A DNA stretch of 64,000 bases, taken from Candidatus Babeliales bacterium (GTDB lineage: Bacteria > Babelota > Babeliae > Babelales > Chromulinivoraceae). The notes beneath the pieces were generated by a model that worked only from the letters and a program-made list of their open reading frames with translations, ran no database searches and was not told where the DNA came from. The position numbers and the translations under genes are program-made. Shown here piece by piece: positions 48,339-58,109 of the stretch (its first letter is position 1; each line of letters starts with the position of its first letter). The DNA is taken from positions 186,001 to 250,000 of the forward strand of contig JAGOSF010000001.1 in NCBI GenBank assembly GCA_018062405.1, written 5' to 3'.

Positions 48339-50675
48339 ATGTACTTAAATAATACCAATTTTCAAGAACAATGTCGATCATATATGATTGATAAAGGCTT
48401 AGCGTTTGATGGTGAATTAATGATAGATGGCAAGATTCATCGATATTCGTTTGACAATAAACCAAGTAAAAAAGATGAGTGGTATATAGGCCATGAAATT
48501 ATCTCTTCAAAGGGATATTCAGGCTTAACTGTTTCGTTTGGCTCTTGGTCTGAAGGCATAACTTATACCTATCGATCATTTGACCAACAAGAGAGTTTTT
48601 TAAGCCAAGAAAATATTATTGAGCTGAAAGAGATTGCGCGACGTAATAAGTTTGATGCTGATCAAAAAGTTCGTGAAGAACAAAATCAAGCTGCAGTAAC
48701 TGCTCAAAAAATTTGGAACTCATATTCTATGCAGCCTTTATTAGAAGAATGTTCTCGCTATGAGCGACACAAACAGATAAGGCAATATGAGGGTGTGAGA
48801 TATGGATTGCATCCTAAAAATAAGCAGGCTTTTATGGTGATTCCACTTGTTAACATCCAAGGGCAATTACGATCATTGCAGTATATTTATCATGATGCGC
48901 AAGGCTTTCAAAAACGATTTTTTAAGGATGCTGAAAAGAGAGGTAACTTCCATGTTCTTGGTATATTAACAGATTCGGTATTGAGAATTATTTTTGTAGA
49001 GGGCTATGCAACTGGTGCAAGCGTGTTTGAGGCAATGAGTGAACCGGTAATTGTTTGTTTTGATGCAGGAAATATCATAGCAGTTGTTGAAGTTTTTAGG
49101 CAAAAGTATCCACAAACAATATTTATTATTGCTGCAGATGGGGATGATGTTGGTAGAAGCAAAGCTGCGATGGCAGCAAGCAAATATAATTGCACAGTTA
49201 TTACGCCAGAATTCCCGCTTGGTTTTGATCTTAAGAAGTATACAGATTTTAATGATCTTCATGTGACATGTGGCATAGAAGTTGTTCAACAGCATTTGGT
49301 GCAAATTAAATATGATGAGCCATGTAGCCAAAAAACAATTGCTGAATCATACTTTGCAAAAGATAAAGAACCTTGTGATAGTTTTAAAATAGAAGCTTTA
49401 CCACCAATTTTTAGAGAATATGTTGTTGGTTTGAGCAAAACAACAAAAGCGCATCCAATTATGATAGCATCTTCTGTTCTTGCAATGGTATCAGGCTATT
49501 TAGGTACCAAAGTATCAATTCCAAAGAATGAATATTTCCAAACATTATATCCAAATTTATGGATTTTATGCATTGCAAAAAGTGGCCAATTCAAGACAAC
49601 AGCTTTAAACAAAGGCTCTTTTATAGCGCGATCTCAAGAAAGTAAATTATTACATCAAATGAAAAGCATGAAAGATGAAGGTACTGATGAACAAGCTATC
49701 TTAAACATATCTCGTCAAAATATAATATTGCCTACGAAATTAACATCAGAAGCCTTTCTCGAGTACCTTTCTTCAGGTCATGAAGGAACAGTGTTTAGTT
49801 CAGAATTTGGTGGCTGGCTGAGTAATTTAGAAAAAAATCATAATAGTGACTTCAAACCAATACTTACGGACTTTTACGATGTGCCATTATCATTTCGGTA
49901 CAAAACGCGTACGCAGGCTGAATGTATTATTCATCAGCCATTCATTTCTATTTGCGGCGTTTCAACAATGGCCTGGATTAGCTCTAACTTAAAACCAACA
50001 GATATATCAAGTGGGTTTTTTGCACGATTTTTGATTATAATGCCACCTTACCAAGATGAAATCCCTTCTGCATTACCAGAAAAAACAAATGATAATATGT
50101 ATGATGTTGAACATGGTTTTCAGCAAAAGTTAATGTTCATTTTAGAAAAAATAGCTGACAAAAAAGAGTATACGTTAAACCAAGATGCACAAAAAAAATT
50201 TATTGAGATTCATAATGCGATGTATCAACAAGCTTTACAGTATGATGAATCGGCTCAAGAAGTGTTACAACCATATTTAAAGCGGTGGAGCCCAGCCTAT
50301 CTTAAGATTGCCATGATCATGCAGTTATTTATTGATGCAGATGCTCATGAAATTGATAATATTGCAATTTTAATGGCACATAATTTTTTAAAGCCAGCCA
50401 TAGAATCAACAAAATTATTACTACAAAACGAGCTTTCTGAGTCCCGATTTCAAAGTAAATGTAGAAAATTATTTGAATGGATTTGTTCTCGGATACGAAA
50501 ATTGAATAAGCCTGTTACGTGGCAAGAAATTTTAGCATCGAAACAGTTAGAGCATGGTGGAGAAGAATATGAAACAGTTTTATCCATGTTAATTGATCAA
50601 GGGCTTATTGAACATCGAGAACTTAAACCCAAAAAAAACTCTGAATATTTTTTAGCTGGCAAAATTGAAAAGTAG
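48339..50675 (+). CDS. Toprim plus DUF3987 replication-type protein (primase/helicase-like)
   Basis: This 778-residue protein has a primase-like N-terminal part with a Toprim domain: the acid Glu221 in IIFVEGYATG and the acidic pair in AADGDDVG (267-271). A DUF3987 ATPase-like region (about 360-640) follows, with LCIAKSGQFKTTAL as a P-loop variant and TVFSSEFGGWLSNL as the acidic motif. A C-terminal winged-helix-like end follows. Such proteins drive replication of plasmids and integrative elements in many bacteria. It is the element's largest gene and implies at least transient autonomous replication. The exact catalytic activity is inferred. Confidence 0.75.
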   Translation: MYLNNTNFQEQCRSYMIDKGLAFDGELMIDGKIHRYSFDNKPSKKDEWYIGHEIISSKGYSGLTVSFGSWSEGITYTYRSFDQQESFLSQENIIELKEIARRNKFDADQKVREEQNQAAVTAQKIWNSYSMQPLLEECSRYERHKQIRQYEGVRYGLHPKNKQAFMVIPLVNIQGQLRSLQYIYHDAQGFQKRFFKDAEKRGNFHVLGILTDSVLRIIFVEGYATGASVFEAMSEPVIVCFDAGNIIAVVEVFRQKYPQTIFIIAADGDDVGRSKAAMAASKYNCTVITPEFPLGFDLKKYTDFNDLHVTCGIEVVQQHLVQIKYDEPCSQKTIAESYFAKDKEPCDSFKIEALPPIFREYVVGLSKTTKAHPIMIASSVLAMVSGYLGTKVSIPKNEYFQTLYPNLWILCIAKSGQFKTTALNKGSFIARSQESKLLHQMKSMKDEGTDEQAILNISRQNIILPTKLTSEAFLEYLSSGHEGTVFSSEFGGWLSNLEKNHNSDFKPILTDFYDVPLSFRYKTRTQAECIIHQPFISICGVSTMAWISSNLKPTDISSGFFARFLIIMPPYQDEIPSALPEKTNDNMYDVEHGFQQKLMFILEKIADKKEYTLNQDAQKKFIEIHNAMYQQALQYDESAQEVLQPYLKRWSPAYLKIAMIMQLFIDADAHEIDNIAILMAHNFLKPAIESTKLLLQNELSESRFQSKCRKLFEWICSRIRKLNKPVTWQEILASKQLEHGGEEYETVLSMLIDQGLIEHRELKPKKNSEYFLAGKIEK

Positions 50676-50742
50676 TTGAAATGAATATCGTAGTATCAGA
50701 TTATTGATTCTATCATAGTTTGATTGAATTTTGTTCTGTAAG

Positions 50743-50811
50743 TTGAAAGATTGAAACGAATGGTTCTTTTATAAAAATTTTAAAAGAGATGCCGAATGTT
50801 CAATCTTTCAA
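50743..50811. terminator. nested inverted repeat between convergent genes
   Basis: A 13-bp inverted repeat TTGAAAGATTGAA / TTCAATCTTTCAA (50743-50755 and 50799-50811) encloses a second palindromic stretch (TCTTTTATAAAAATTTTAAAAGA). It lies between the convergent genes ending at 50675 (+) and 50892 (-) and is followed by T-rich sequence, so termination is the simplest role. Confidence 0.5.
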
Positions 50812-50891
50812 TTTTTATATAAAATTATCATACAATGCTTTTGTTAAGCCATATTTTGAATTGAATTAAATTTCAACTGATTTCAACTGAT

Positions 50892-51488
50892 TCAATAATG
50901 ATGGCTACCAATATTACTGACTGTTGCTTGATGGATTTTACCAGCTACCTCTTCTGGAGTTTTGCTTGATGTTGATGATGTCGACAGACTTTCAAAGGGA
51001 GGTATAACAACGGTGTAACTTACAAGTCCATTATTTTTTTCTTCCTTCATCTTTTGTAGAAATGCAGTTTCTTCACGCCAGACAGAGTCATAGTGGCCCA
51101 GTGTGCGATGAATTGTAGATTCAGCAAATTTACGAGACATAGCTCCGTTTTCTCTTCGAGCTCCAATTCTTCGTAAAGCAAATGCTCTTGCAAGTTCAAG
51201 TAATGGATATTTTGCACACCACCCACGAAAAATATCAGGAGAATAACCACGTTCATCAATAAAGTCCGTAAGCCTTAAAGATGTATCTAACATCGCCCAT
51301 TCTTTAAGTTTTATTGTTTCTTGTTCGATAAAACTATTCGTTTCGAAATGAACTTGCATAGTTTGTAAATTGAAATATTCACCATGAACAAGTTGTTTAA
51401 CTTCAATTGATTCCTTCTTAAGACCAGGTGTTTTTTTGGACTTGGTAGCAAGACTTATGTTATTATTGATAGTTTTTTTTTCAATCAT
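50892..51488 (-). CDS. element protein, possible DNA-binding helical protein
   Basis: The start at 51488 follows GGAG; an in-frame ATG at 51503 is an alternative. The ~198-residue product has a basic, disordered N-terminus and a central helical domain. The order of elements there (LTDFIDERGYSPDIFRGWCAKYP, read in parts, then ALRRIGARRENGAMSRKFAE) resembles helix-turn-helix domains of terminase-small-subunit or phage regulator type. That resemblance is weak. It is transcribed divergently from the hydrolase cargo block, so a regulator of the cargo is possible. Confidence 0.45.
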   Translation of the reverse strand: MIEKKTINNNISLATKSKKTPGLKKESIEVKQLVHGEYFNLQTMQVHFETNSFIEQETIKLKEWAMLDTSLRLTDFIDERGYSPDIFRGWCAKYPLLELARAFALRRIGARRENGAMSRKFAESTIHRTLGHYDSVWREETAFLQKMKEEKNNGLVSYTVVIPPFESLSTSSTSSKTPEEVAGKIHQATVSNIGSHHY

Positions 51489-51704
51489 GATTGCTCCATT
51501 CATTCATAAAAGCTTTCAAACAAGGTTCTTACTTTTTGAGTTAAGGATATCTTAAATGAATGATACGATCAATTTTTTGAAAAAGCTTCATAAGCAAAAT
51601 AACGTCAAGCAGTTTTGTTTTAAGAAAAAGTTGTCATAATTATAGTATGAGGATAGGAACAAAATATATCCCAATCTATATTTTATGATACAAAGGATAA
51701 AAAC

Positions 51705-52718
51705 ATGGCTATTTTAATGACAACCTTAAAAGTTGTTGGGGCATCAATTCTTGCGTTAGCCGGCTCTGGCATGACATATGAATATGTTGCTGAAAGAATG
51801 GATGAGCGCAATTTTTCGCCAATTGGCAAAATGGTCGATATTGGTGGTTACAAATTACACATGATCGACGCTGGTATTGCAGTTGAAGGCCAACCAACAG
51901 TGGTAATCGATGCTGGTGCAGGTTGTAATTCACTTGATTGGTCATTGGTTCAACCAGAAATTGCTAAATTTGCGCGTGTGATTACGTATGATCGCGCTGG
52001 ATATGCATGGTCTGATGCAAGTCCGTTACCAAGAACAAGTAAAAATGCAATGGATGAATTACACACCATGCTACATAATGCAGGCGTGCAAGGACCCTAT
52101 ATTTTAGTAGGCCATTCTTTGGGTGGAATTAACGTACGATTATTTGCAAGCAAATATCCAGATGAAGTAGCTGGAGTTGTTCTAGTGGATTCAAGTCACG
52201 AAGATCAACTTGATAGATTATCAATACCTGATAGGTCATTGATGTACAAAGTTTTGCTTGGAGCTACATATTTAGGAATACCCCGACTATCATATTACAT
52301 TCCATCAGTAAAAGAATCGACGGATAGAGCAATAGCAATTTTTCCGTTAGAAATTCAAAACGTTTATTGTTCTCAAAAATCTACAATAAAATATCTTAAT
52401 GCTCTGATATCAGAAATGTTTTTATTCAAGCAAAGCTTCGATCAATTAAAAGAAGATGGCGGCTTACTTGGTGATAAACCATTAACGGTTATTAGTCAGG
52501 GTAAACAATTGACGTTGGAACAAGTTAAAGGCTGGATAACTCCAGAACAACTTGAAACTCAAAATAGAGTTTGGCCAGAACTTCAAGCAGATTTAGCGAC
52601 GAAATCATCTCGTGGAAAATTGATAGTTGCAGAAAATAGCAGTCACATGATCAATTATGACCGTCCTGACGTTATCATTGAAGCTGTGCGTGAGATGGTT
52701 GAAGAGTTAAGAAAATAA
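51705..52718 (+). CDS. membrane-anchored/exported alpha/beta-hydrolase, copy A
   Basis: The 337-residue protein has an N-terminal hydrophobic segment (residues about 5-22) as signal or anchor, followed by an alpha/beta-hydrolase fold. It shows GAGCNSLDW (oxyanion region), DRAGYAWSD, the nucleophile elbow GHSLGG with Ser138, and the C-terminal catalytic His314 in NSSHM. The acid is probably in the cap-to-C-terminal region. The closest relatives by eye are the copies at 57091 and 60001 in this same element. AAAGGA precedes ATG. It is the first gene of the rightward cargo block. The substrate (ester or lactone) is unknown. Confidence 0.85.
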   Translation: MAILMTTLKVVGASILALAGSGMTYEYVAERMDERNFSPIGKMVDIGGYKLHMIDAGIAVEGQPTVVIDAGAGCNSLDWSLVQPEIAKFARVITYDRAGYAWSDASPLPRTSKNAMDELHTMLHNAGVQGPYILVGHSLGGINVRLFASKYPDEVAGVVLVDSSHEDQLDRLSIPDRSLMYKVLLGATYLGIPRLSYYIPSVKESTDRAIAIFPLEIQNVYCSQKSTIKYLNALISEMFLFKQSFDQLKEDGGLLGDKPLTVISQGKQLTLEQVKGWITPEQLETQNRVWPELQADLATKSSRGKLIVAENSSHMINYDRPDVIIEAVREMVEELRK

Positions 52719-52746
52719 GAATTAAAAATCGATAAGGAATCGAATT

Positions 52747-54726
52747 ATGATAATGACATTAAAATTAATTTTAGCAGGGATACTAGCTTTAGCGTGTGCT
52801 GGAGCTGGCTATGTTTATGTACAAACAAGACCAATAAGTGCGGATCAACAAATGGCAATGCACACACGTTCGGGTGCCACATTTAGTATTGAAAAAGGAT
52901 GGATAGCTACACAATCTGACGACATGATGGTTTTGCAAGAACCAGGTAAAGAATTAAGTTTCATATTGTTTGAAAATAATGAAGATAGCGCTGACAATGC
53001 AGTTCTTGCGGCATGGCATAAAATTCAACCAGATTTTGCACGAACAGTGCAGCATCGCATGGTTGCAGCTGCTACAGATGGTTGGGATGAAGTAGTACAA
53101 TTTATCTACACAACATCAACAGCAGAAAATAAGTTTTTAATGGCGCTTGCACGACGAGTTGGTACAACATGGTATGTAGGTTTAATTGATGGAACTCCAG
53201 GAGCTGTAGGAAAACGAAGCGCTGGTGTTAATTTAATAGCAACCAGTTTTAAAGTGCAAGGTGTAGAGAAAGAATCATTTGCTGGCAAAGTTGCTCATAA
53301 ACTTGATGATGCAAAGCTTGCAGAACTTATGGATTTTATTGAGCAAGCACGAATTTTATGTAAAATTCCAGGTGCTGCAGTTGGGATTGTGCAAGATGGC
53401 AAATTGATCTGTTCACAAGGCTTTGGGGTAAAACAACTTGGCACACAAGATTTAGTAACGCCTGAAACCCAATTTATGATTGGTTCAACAACAAAATCAC
53501 TGACAACGTTGATGATGGCAAAATTGGTTGATGAAGGAAAATTTAATTGGAATACTCCGGTAACCAAAGTTTTACCAACATTTGAACTTGGTGATAAACA
53601 AACAACAGATAAATTATTAATGAAACATACCGTTTCTGCAAATACCGGTATGCCACGTCATGATATTGAAATGTGTTTTAATTATGATTATGCAACACCG
53701 GCATTGCGTATGGCCGAAATGAAAGAAATGAAGCCAACAACCGGATTTGGAGAAACATTTCAGTATAATAATAGTATGGTTATGGCAGGTGGTTATATCG
53801 CTGGGCATGTAGCTTATCCAGATTTAGAACTTGGTACAGCCTATGATAAAGCTATGCAGTCTCGAGTTTTTGATCCTTTAAATATGACGTCAACAACATT
53901 TAATTTTAATCAGCTGCAACAACCAGCAATGCCTCATGGACAAACATTACAGGGCGATTATATCGCAATGCCTGTTGATTCTGAGCTATGGACAACATCT
54001 ATTCGTCCAGCCGGTGCATTATGGTCTAACGTGCAAGACATGGCTCAATACATGATTATGGAATTGAATAAAGGTGTGAATGCTCAAGGCGATCGTATTA
54101 TTTCAGAACAAAATTTATTAGAACGTCGCAAACCTCAAATTATAATAGCTGATAAAATGAGCTATGGTTTAGGTTTAATGACGAAAGATGATCATGGTTT
54201 GGTATGGGTTGGTCATGGTGGAAACACTATCGGTTTTACTGCAGAAATGGAATTTTTTCCTGAGCATAATTTAGGCTTCGTTATACTCACGAATGCAAAA
54301 ATGGCAAATATGTTTACTGCCGCCGTTGAGCGTAAATTGATAGAACTATTATTTGATGGTAAAGATCAAGCGCAAACAATGGTATCAATTGGTCAAGAAC
54401 AAAATCGTAATGCTATTACTAAAAATCTAGAAAGTATTGAGTTACATCCACAAACAGCATGGTTAGAAAAGTTTATAGGATCGTATACACACCCAGTTTT
54501 AGGCATGATCGAAATTCATCAAAATGGTGATGCATTCGAATTAGATGCACGAGTTTGGAAATCTAAATTGGGCCAGAAAAAAGAAGAAGATGGTTCATTA
54601 AAACTTATCATGACTGAAGGTTTTGTCGCTGGAATTCATTTTATATCAAACGAAGATGAGACTGGTAAGGTCACACAATTAATTCTTGATGATAGCCAGC
54701 ACAAATATGTTTTTGAGCGACAATAA
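52747..54726 (+). CDS. serine beta-lactamase-fold hydrolase with N-terminal extra domain
   Basis: A 659-residue protein: an N-terminal hydrophobic anchor (4-27), an extra domain of about 150 residues (35-175), then a class C beta-lactamase/DD-peptidase fold (about 190-545). The fold has S247-T-T-K250, the tyrosine motif Y340-N-N342, and HGG in WVGHGGNTIGF as the KTG equivalent. A C-terminal lipocalin-like segment (about 560-659) follows. Such proteins are D-Ala-D-Ala peptidases, esterases or amide hydrolases; beta-lactam resistance is possible but not implied. It starts 28 bases after copy A hydrolase (AAGGAATC SD). Confidence 0.85.
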   Translation: MIMTLKLILAGILALACAGAGYVYVQTRPISADQQMAMHTRSGATFSIEKGWIATQSDDMMVLQEPGKELSFILFENNEDSADNAVLAAWHKIQPDFARTVQHRMVAAATDGWDEVVQFIYTTSTAENKFLMALARRVGTTWYVGLIDGTPGAVGKRSAGVNLIATSFKVQGVEKESFAGKVAHKLDDAKLAELMDFIEQARILCKIPGAAVGIVQDGKLICSQGFGVKQLGTQDLVTPETQFMIGSTTKSLTTLMMAKLVDEGKFNWNTPVTKVLPTFELGDKQTTDKLLMKHTVSANTGMPRHDIEMCFNYDYATPALRMAEMKEMKPTTGFGETFQYNNSMVMAGGYIAGHVAYPDLELGTAYDKAMQSRVFDPLNMTSTTFNFNQLQQPAMPHGQTLQGDYIAMPVDSELWTTSIRPAGALWSNVQDMAQYMIMELNKGVNAQGDRIISEQNLLERRKPQIIIADKMSYGLGLMTKDDHGLVWVGHGGNTIGFTAEMEFFPEHNLGFVILTNAKMANMFTAAVERKLIELLFDGKDQAQTMVSIGQEQNRNAITKNLESIELHPQTAWLEKFIGSYTHPVLGMIEIHQNGDAFELDARVWKSKLGQKKEEDGSLKLIMTEGFVAGIHFISNEDETGKVTQLILDDSQHKYVFERQ

Positions 54727-54749
54727 TTTTTAGAATTTTAAGGATTACC

Positions 54750-54989
54750 ATGAAAAATAATTTGATCGCAATTTTTAAAGATACTGCATTTCTCATATTT
54801 GCAGCTTTAGTCTTTGGCAACTTATTTGGTCAGTGGATGGGCTATCCAATTTGGTGGACAGCTAAGTATGGTGCAACGTTGATCGCTTATACGACAAGTT
54901 ACCATCTCATAAAAAAAGGTAATTCTATATTTTTAGTCACTGCTATTATCGGTTCGATGCTGACTGCAGTATATCTACTGTTTCCATAA
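54750..54989 (+). CDS. small membrane protein
   Basis: A 79-residue product with two likely membrane helices (about 12-33 and 57-77) and a Trp-rich turn (GQWMGYPIWW) between them. A good AAGGATTACC SD. It sits between the beta-lactamase-fold gene and the first exported acetyltransferase, only 2 bases from the latter, so translation is probably coupled. No family was recognised. Confidence 0.6.
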   Translation: MKNNLIAIFKDTAFLIFAALVFGNLFGQWMGYPIWWTAKYGATLIAYTTSYHLIKKGNSIFLVTAIIGSMLTAVYLLFP

Positions 54990-54991
54990 AA

Positions 54992-55678
54992 ATGAAAAAT
55001 AAATCAACATGCGTAACAGCATTATTTTTAAGTTTGCTATTAACTAATAGTTTGTTCGCAAGCAAAAACACTTTAGAATTCGAAATTGTACCATTTGATT
55101 ATGCAGATGGAAATATGAAAGAGCAGATATGTGCTATGGTCCGTGATGATCAAGATATTCAAAATATGACTCATCAAACTGAAGAGTCAATGAAAGAGCT
55201 TTTATCAAAAAAGCCTCAAGAGGGATGGTCTTTATTTGTTTGTAGATCTATCGATGATTCGTCTACTATTTATGCATATATGAACTATGCTCGAATCGAG
55301 ATAGCAGATCATTGGGAGCTTCCTGCCAAAGGACAAGGTTTTTATTTTCATCTAAAAACATCTTCATTTTATCGTACAACGTTGGATGAAGCTATGATTG
55401 CTGAGATTCCTTCAGCAAAAGTATTGCAAACAATAAATTCAGTTGGGTATTTAGATGGTTTTGCTGTGCATAAAAATTATCGTGGTAAAGGTATTGCGCA
55501 AGCAATGCTCAATTATTTTGAAGAAGATTGTAGGAATTGCGGAACGCAACAATTGATGCTTTTTGTTGATGCCAATAATGAAAATGGTATACGAGCTTAT
55601 GGTAAATCAGGATTTAAGATTAACTTAGCATACAATGATAATGTTGAAAACTATACCATGATTAAATTAATTCCATGA
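54992..55678 (+). CDS. GNAT acetyltransferase with signal peptide, copy A
   Basis: A 228-residue protein with a signal peptide (residues 1-24, ending LFAS) before a GNAT domain. The acetyl-CoA pyrophosphate loop is R164-G-K-G167-I-A in NYRGKGIAQAML, and DGFAVHKN forms the preceding strand. The downstream helix is ENGIRAYGKSGF. The N-terminal part (EFEIVPFDYADG) is shared with the copies at 56493 and 58110. There is no separate SD; coupling to the upstream stop is likely. An acetyltransferase outside the cytoplasm has no obvious acetyl-CoA supply unless it enters a host cell. Confidence 0.8.
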   Translation: MKNKSTCVTALFLSLLLTNSLFASKNTLEFEIVPFDYADGNMKEQICAMVRDDQDIQNMTHQTEESMKELLSKKPQEGWSLFVCRSIDDSSTIYAYMNYARIEIADHWELPAKGQGFYFHLKTSSFYRTTLDEAMIAEIPSAKVLQTINSVGYLDGFAVHKNYRGKGIAQAMLNYFEEDCRNCGTQQLMLFVDANNENGIRAYGKSGFKINLAYNDNVENYTMIKLIP

Positions 55679-55724
55679 ACATATGTATTTGATGAGTATT
55701 TTTTTGTATGCAACCCTTTAATTT

Positions 55725-56479
55725 TTAACAAAATTTTTTAGTGTTTCTTATAGCTTCCTGTAAAACATTATCTAATTTTAAATTTGCATCCAATATTTCT
55801 TTAAATGTCATATGCTTTGTAAAGATGAGATAACTAACTGCTAACCAATACTTAAAATATTCAACATGAGGTACATATGATTTTTCTACTAAACTTGAAT
55901 CCTGTAATATTTTTAAACCCTCGTCTAATGTAAGTGCAGGGCCATCTGCAATATATTCAGCATAACCTTCTTCTTTCCATAATAAGCCAAAATTTGATAG
56001 ACTATTTTTATCGAAATAAGCCATTCTACTTTGAAATAGCCATGCATTATCTACAACTATTGCACATGAATAATTTCATGTGCAATAGTTGTAGATAATG
56101 CTCGTTTAGTGCCAATATGATTATATGTGCTATTGGATGTAATATCAGACTTATAAAGAAAAATATTTTTTGTAATGAATGTAGTTTGTCCCATTCCTTT
56201 GTCTGGAAATTGAAATGGTAGTGTATTGTATTTATTTTCATTACTGCGAAGGAATATTTTAAATTTTATTTGAGGATCGAAAATTTCAGATTTTTGAATT
56301 AGCTGATCTACAGTATCTAAAATTGCATAGATTTGATGTGGAATTTTTTTGTCATAATAAACCTGAAAATTTTTGTATTCTACTTTATCATGAAAATAAA
56401 ATTGTGGATAACAAATTATCAAAATGCTTACAAGAAGCAAGAAAAACCCAGTAGTTGCAATAACTTTTAATACTGCCAT
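55725..56479 (-). pseudogene. broken membrane-anchored HExxH (zincin-like) protein
   Basis: The N-terminal frame (56479 to 56057) encodes a membrane anchor (MAVLKVIATTGFFLLLVSIL) and a domain ending in TTIAHEIIHVQ, where HEIIH is a zinc-peptidase motif; a stop follows at once. The downstream frame (from about 56080 to 55725) continues as DNAWLFQSRMAYFDKN and LLWKEEGYAEYIADG, which looks like the natural C-terminal half with the usual third-ligand Glu segment. The break coincides with a 27-bp perfect palindrome (56044-56101). I infer one ancestral gene interrupted by an inverted duplication. Confidence 0.6.
56044..56101. repeat. perfect 27-bp inverted repeat with 4-base loop
   Basis: Bases 56044-56070 are exactly the reverse complement of 56075-56101 around TAAT. 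It lies inside the broken HExxH gene and has no T-run on either side, so it is not a normal terminator. It looks like the product of template switching. Confidence 0.9.
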
Positions 56480-56492
56480 ATTTTAGCCTTCT

Positions 56493-57089
56493 TTAATTTA
56501 ACAACTTGATCATTGGAATTTCATCATTTGCTTCATCAATAAAATCTTCTGTAATCGAAAATCCATTGAATTGATACGAACGAATTGCTTTGTCATTATT
56601 TTTTGCAACATACAATAATAGTTGTGCAATACAATTATTTGAACACATTGTTTCAAATGCATGCAGCAATGCTTGCGCAATGCCATGCCCACGAAACTCT
56701 TTGCCCACAGCAATACAGTTAACAACACCTACTGATTCAAATTGCATAAAAACTTCATGCATACTGCACATGATAAATCCATAAATTGTCGATGTTCCAT
56801 CAGTAGATCTACAAACTAACAATTGTGTTTTAAATTCTAAATCTGGGCCTGATAAATAGTCTCTCATCGAACTTTCTTCTGTAAAATGAAGTAAATCAGC
56901 TAGTTGCGGATCATTATCAACCATGTCACAAAGTTGCTCTCTCATATCAACATCAGCATAATCAAATGGTACGATTTCATATTCTAAAGGTTGTGATCCA
57001 AGCATTAATTGAAAATTACTCAATAAAAAGAATGAGCTTAACAAGATAATTTTTCGTGTCATTCGTAGCTTTAGCGTAGTATGATTCAT
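56493..57089 (-). CDS. GNAT acetyltransferase with signal peptide, copy B
   Basis: From ATG 57089, which overlaps the 3' end of the preceding hydrolase gene region and uses the AAAGGA inside it, the product has 198 residues. The signal peptide is MTRKIILLSSFFLLSNFQLMLGS with a short leader MNHTTLKLR. The domain opens YEIVPFDYADVDMREQLCDM, matching copies A and C. The acetyl-CoA loop is FRGHGIAQALL and the C-terminal helix is NDKAIRSYQFNGF. It is the third gene of the leftward cargo block. Its first codons are repeated as a remnant at 59931-59999. Confidence 0.8.
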   Translation of the reverse strand: MNHTTLKLRMTRKIILLSSFFLLSNFQLMLGSQPLEYEIVPFDYADVDMREQLCDMVDNDPQLADLLHFTEESSMRDYLSGPDLEFKTQLLVCRSTDGTSTIYGFIMCSMHEVFMQFESVGVVNCIAVGKEFRGHGIAQALLHAFETMCSNNCIAQLLLYVAKNNDKAIRSYQFNGFSITEDFIDEANDEIPMIKLLN

Positions 57090-57090
57090 A

Positions 57091-58095
57091 TTAATCCTTT
57101 GCATTTCTTATTTCATTAACCATTTCACGTACAGCTTCAACGATAATATCCGGTTGCTCGACATCAATTCTGTGACCACTTTTTTCTGCGATTATTTGTT
57201 TGCCTCGTGATGATTTAGTAACTAAATCAGCTTGTAACTGCGGCCACACACTATTCAAATCATCATTTCCTGCTCCTGGCCATGGTTTACCAGCTGATAT
57301 AACAGTTAATGGCTTATCACCTAATGATTGGCCTGCTTGCCGTAATTGTTCAGCATCATCTACAAAATGAGATCGCTCATCAAGATCAGTTCTAACAAAT
57401 TTAGTTGGCAATCTCAGATTTTTAATTTTATGAACTCCAAGATCACTCATCAGACGCTTAATTCCAAAATAAGATTCCATTATTTTTTTCGATTGGATAA
57501 CATAATTTTTGCTATTTTCGTAAAAACTCATATTTGCCCATGGTGCGTCTTTTTGAAAATCTTTTTCATTAAGCGCATCAACCAACACAACTCCTGCAAC
57601 TTCATCAGAATATTTTGCTGCAAATAGTTGTGCATTAAAACCACCAAATGAATGACCAACTAAAATGTAAGGCCCAGCAATATTTGCATTGTGCAACATC
57701 GTATATAATTCTTTGACGATATTTTCTGAAGTTCTTGGCAATGGACTTGCATCTGACCATCCATGTCCTGCACGATCATAACTAATGACATGAGCAAACT
57801 TGGCAATTTCTGGTTGCACTAATCCCCAATTTAAAGAACAAGCCCCTGCACCAGCTTCAAGAACTATTACCAGTCCACTTTTATCTTGACCAGCCGCGCC
57901 CGCCGAAGCTTTATGCGTAGGCTGGGTCTCAATCATGTGAAGTTTGTATCCACCTACATCAACCATAGTACCGATTGGTGGATATTTTTGTTCATCTAAT
58001 TTCGTACCAATGTATTGATATAAAGCTCCTGAACCTGCAAGAGTAAATATCGAAGCGATAATAACTTTTAAAGCTGCCAGTCTTACAATTACCAT
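57091..58095 (-). CDS. membrane-anchored/exported alpha/beta-hydrolase, copy B
   Basis: A 334-residue paralogue of copy A: N-terminal hydrophobic anchor (ALKVIIASIFTLAGSG), YDRAGHGWSD, the elbow GHSFGG (Ser in the middle), and a C-terminal EKSGHRID with the catalytic His. An inserted THKASAGAAGQDK stretch near residue 65 is absent from the other copies. The SD is AAGGAATG. It lies between two GNAT genes (copy C upstream by 14 bases, copy B overlapping downstream), supporting one message. The catalytic Ser and His are intact. Confidence 0.85.
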   Translation of the reverse strand: MVIVRLAALKVIIASIFTLAGSGALYQYIGTKLDEQKYPPIGTMVDVGGYKLHMIETQPTHKASAGAAGQDKSGLVIVLEAGAGACSLNWGLVQPEIAKFAHVISYDRAGHGWSDASPLPRTSENIVKELYTMLHNANIAGPYILVGHSFGGFNAQLFAAKYSDEVAGVVLVDALNEKDFQKDAPWANMSFYENSKNYVIQSKKIMESYFGIKRLMSDLGVHKIKNLRLPTKFVRTDLDERSHFVDDAEQLRQAGQSLGDKPLTVISAGKPWPGAGNDDLNSVWPQLQADLVTKSSRGKQIIAEKSGHRIDVEQPDIIVEAVREMVNEIRNAKD

Positions 58096-58109
58096 GATTC
58101 ATTCCTTAA

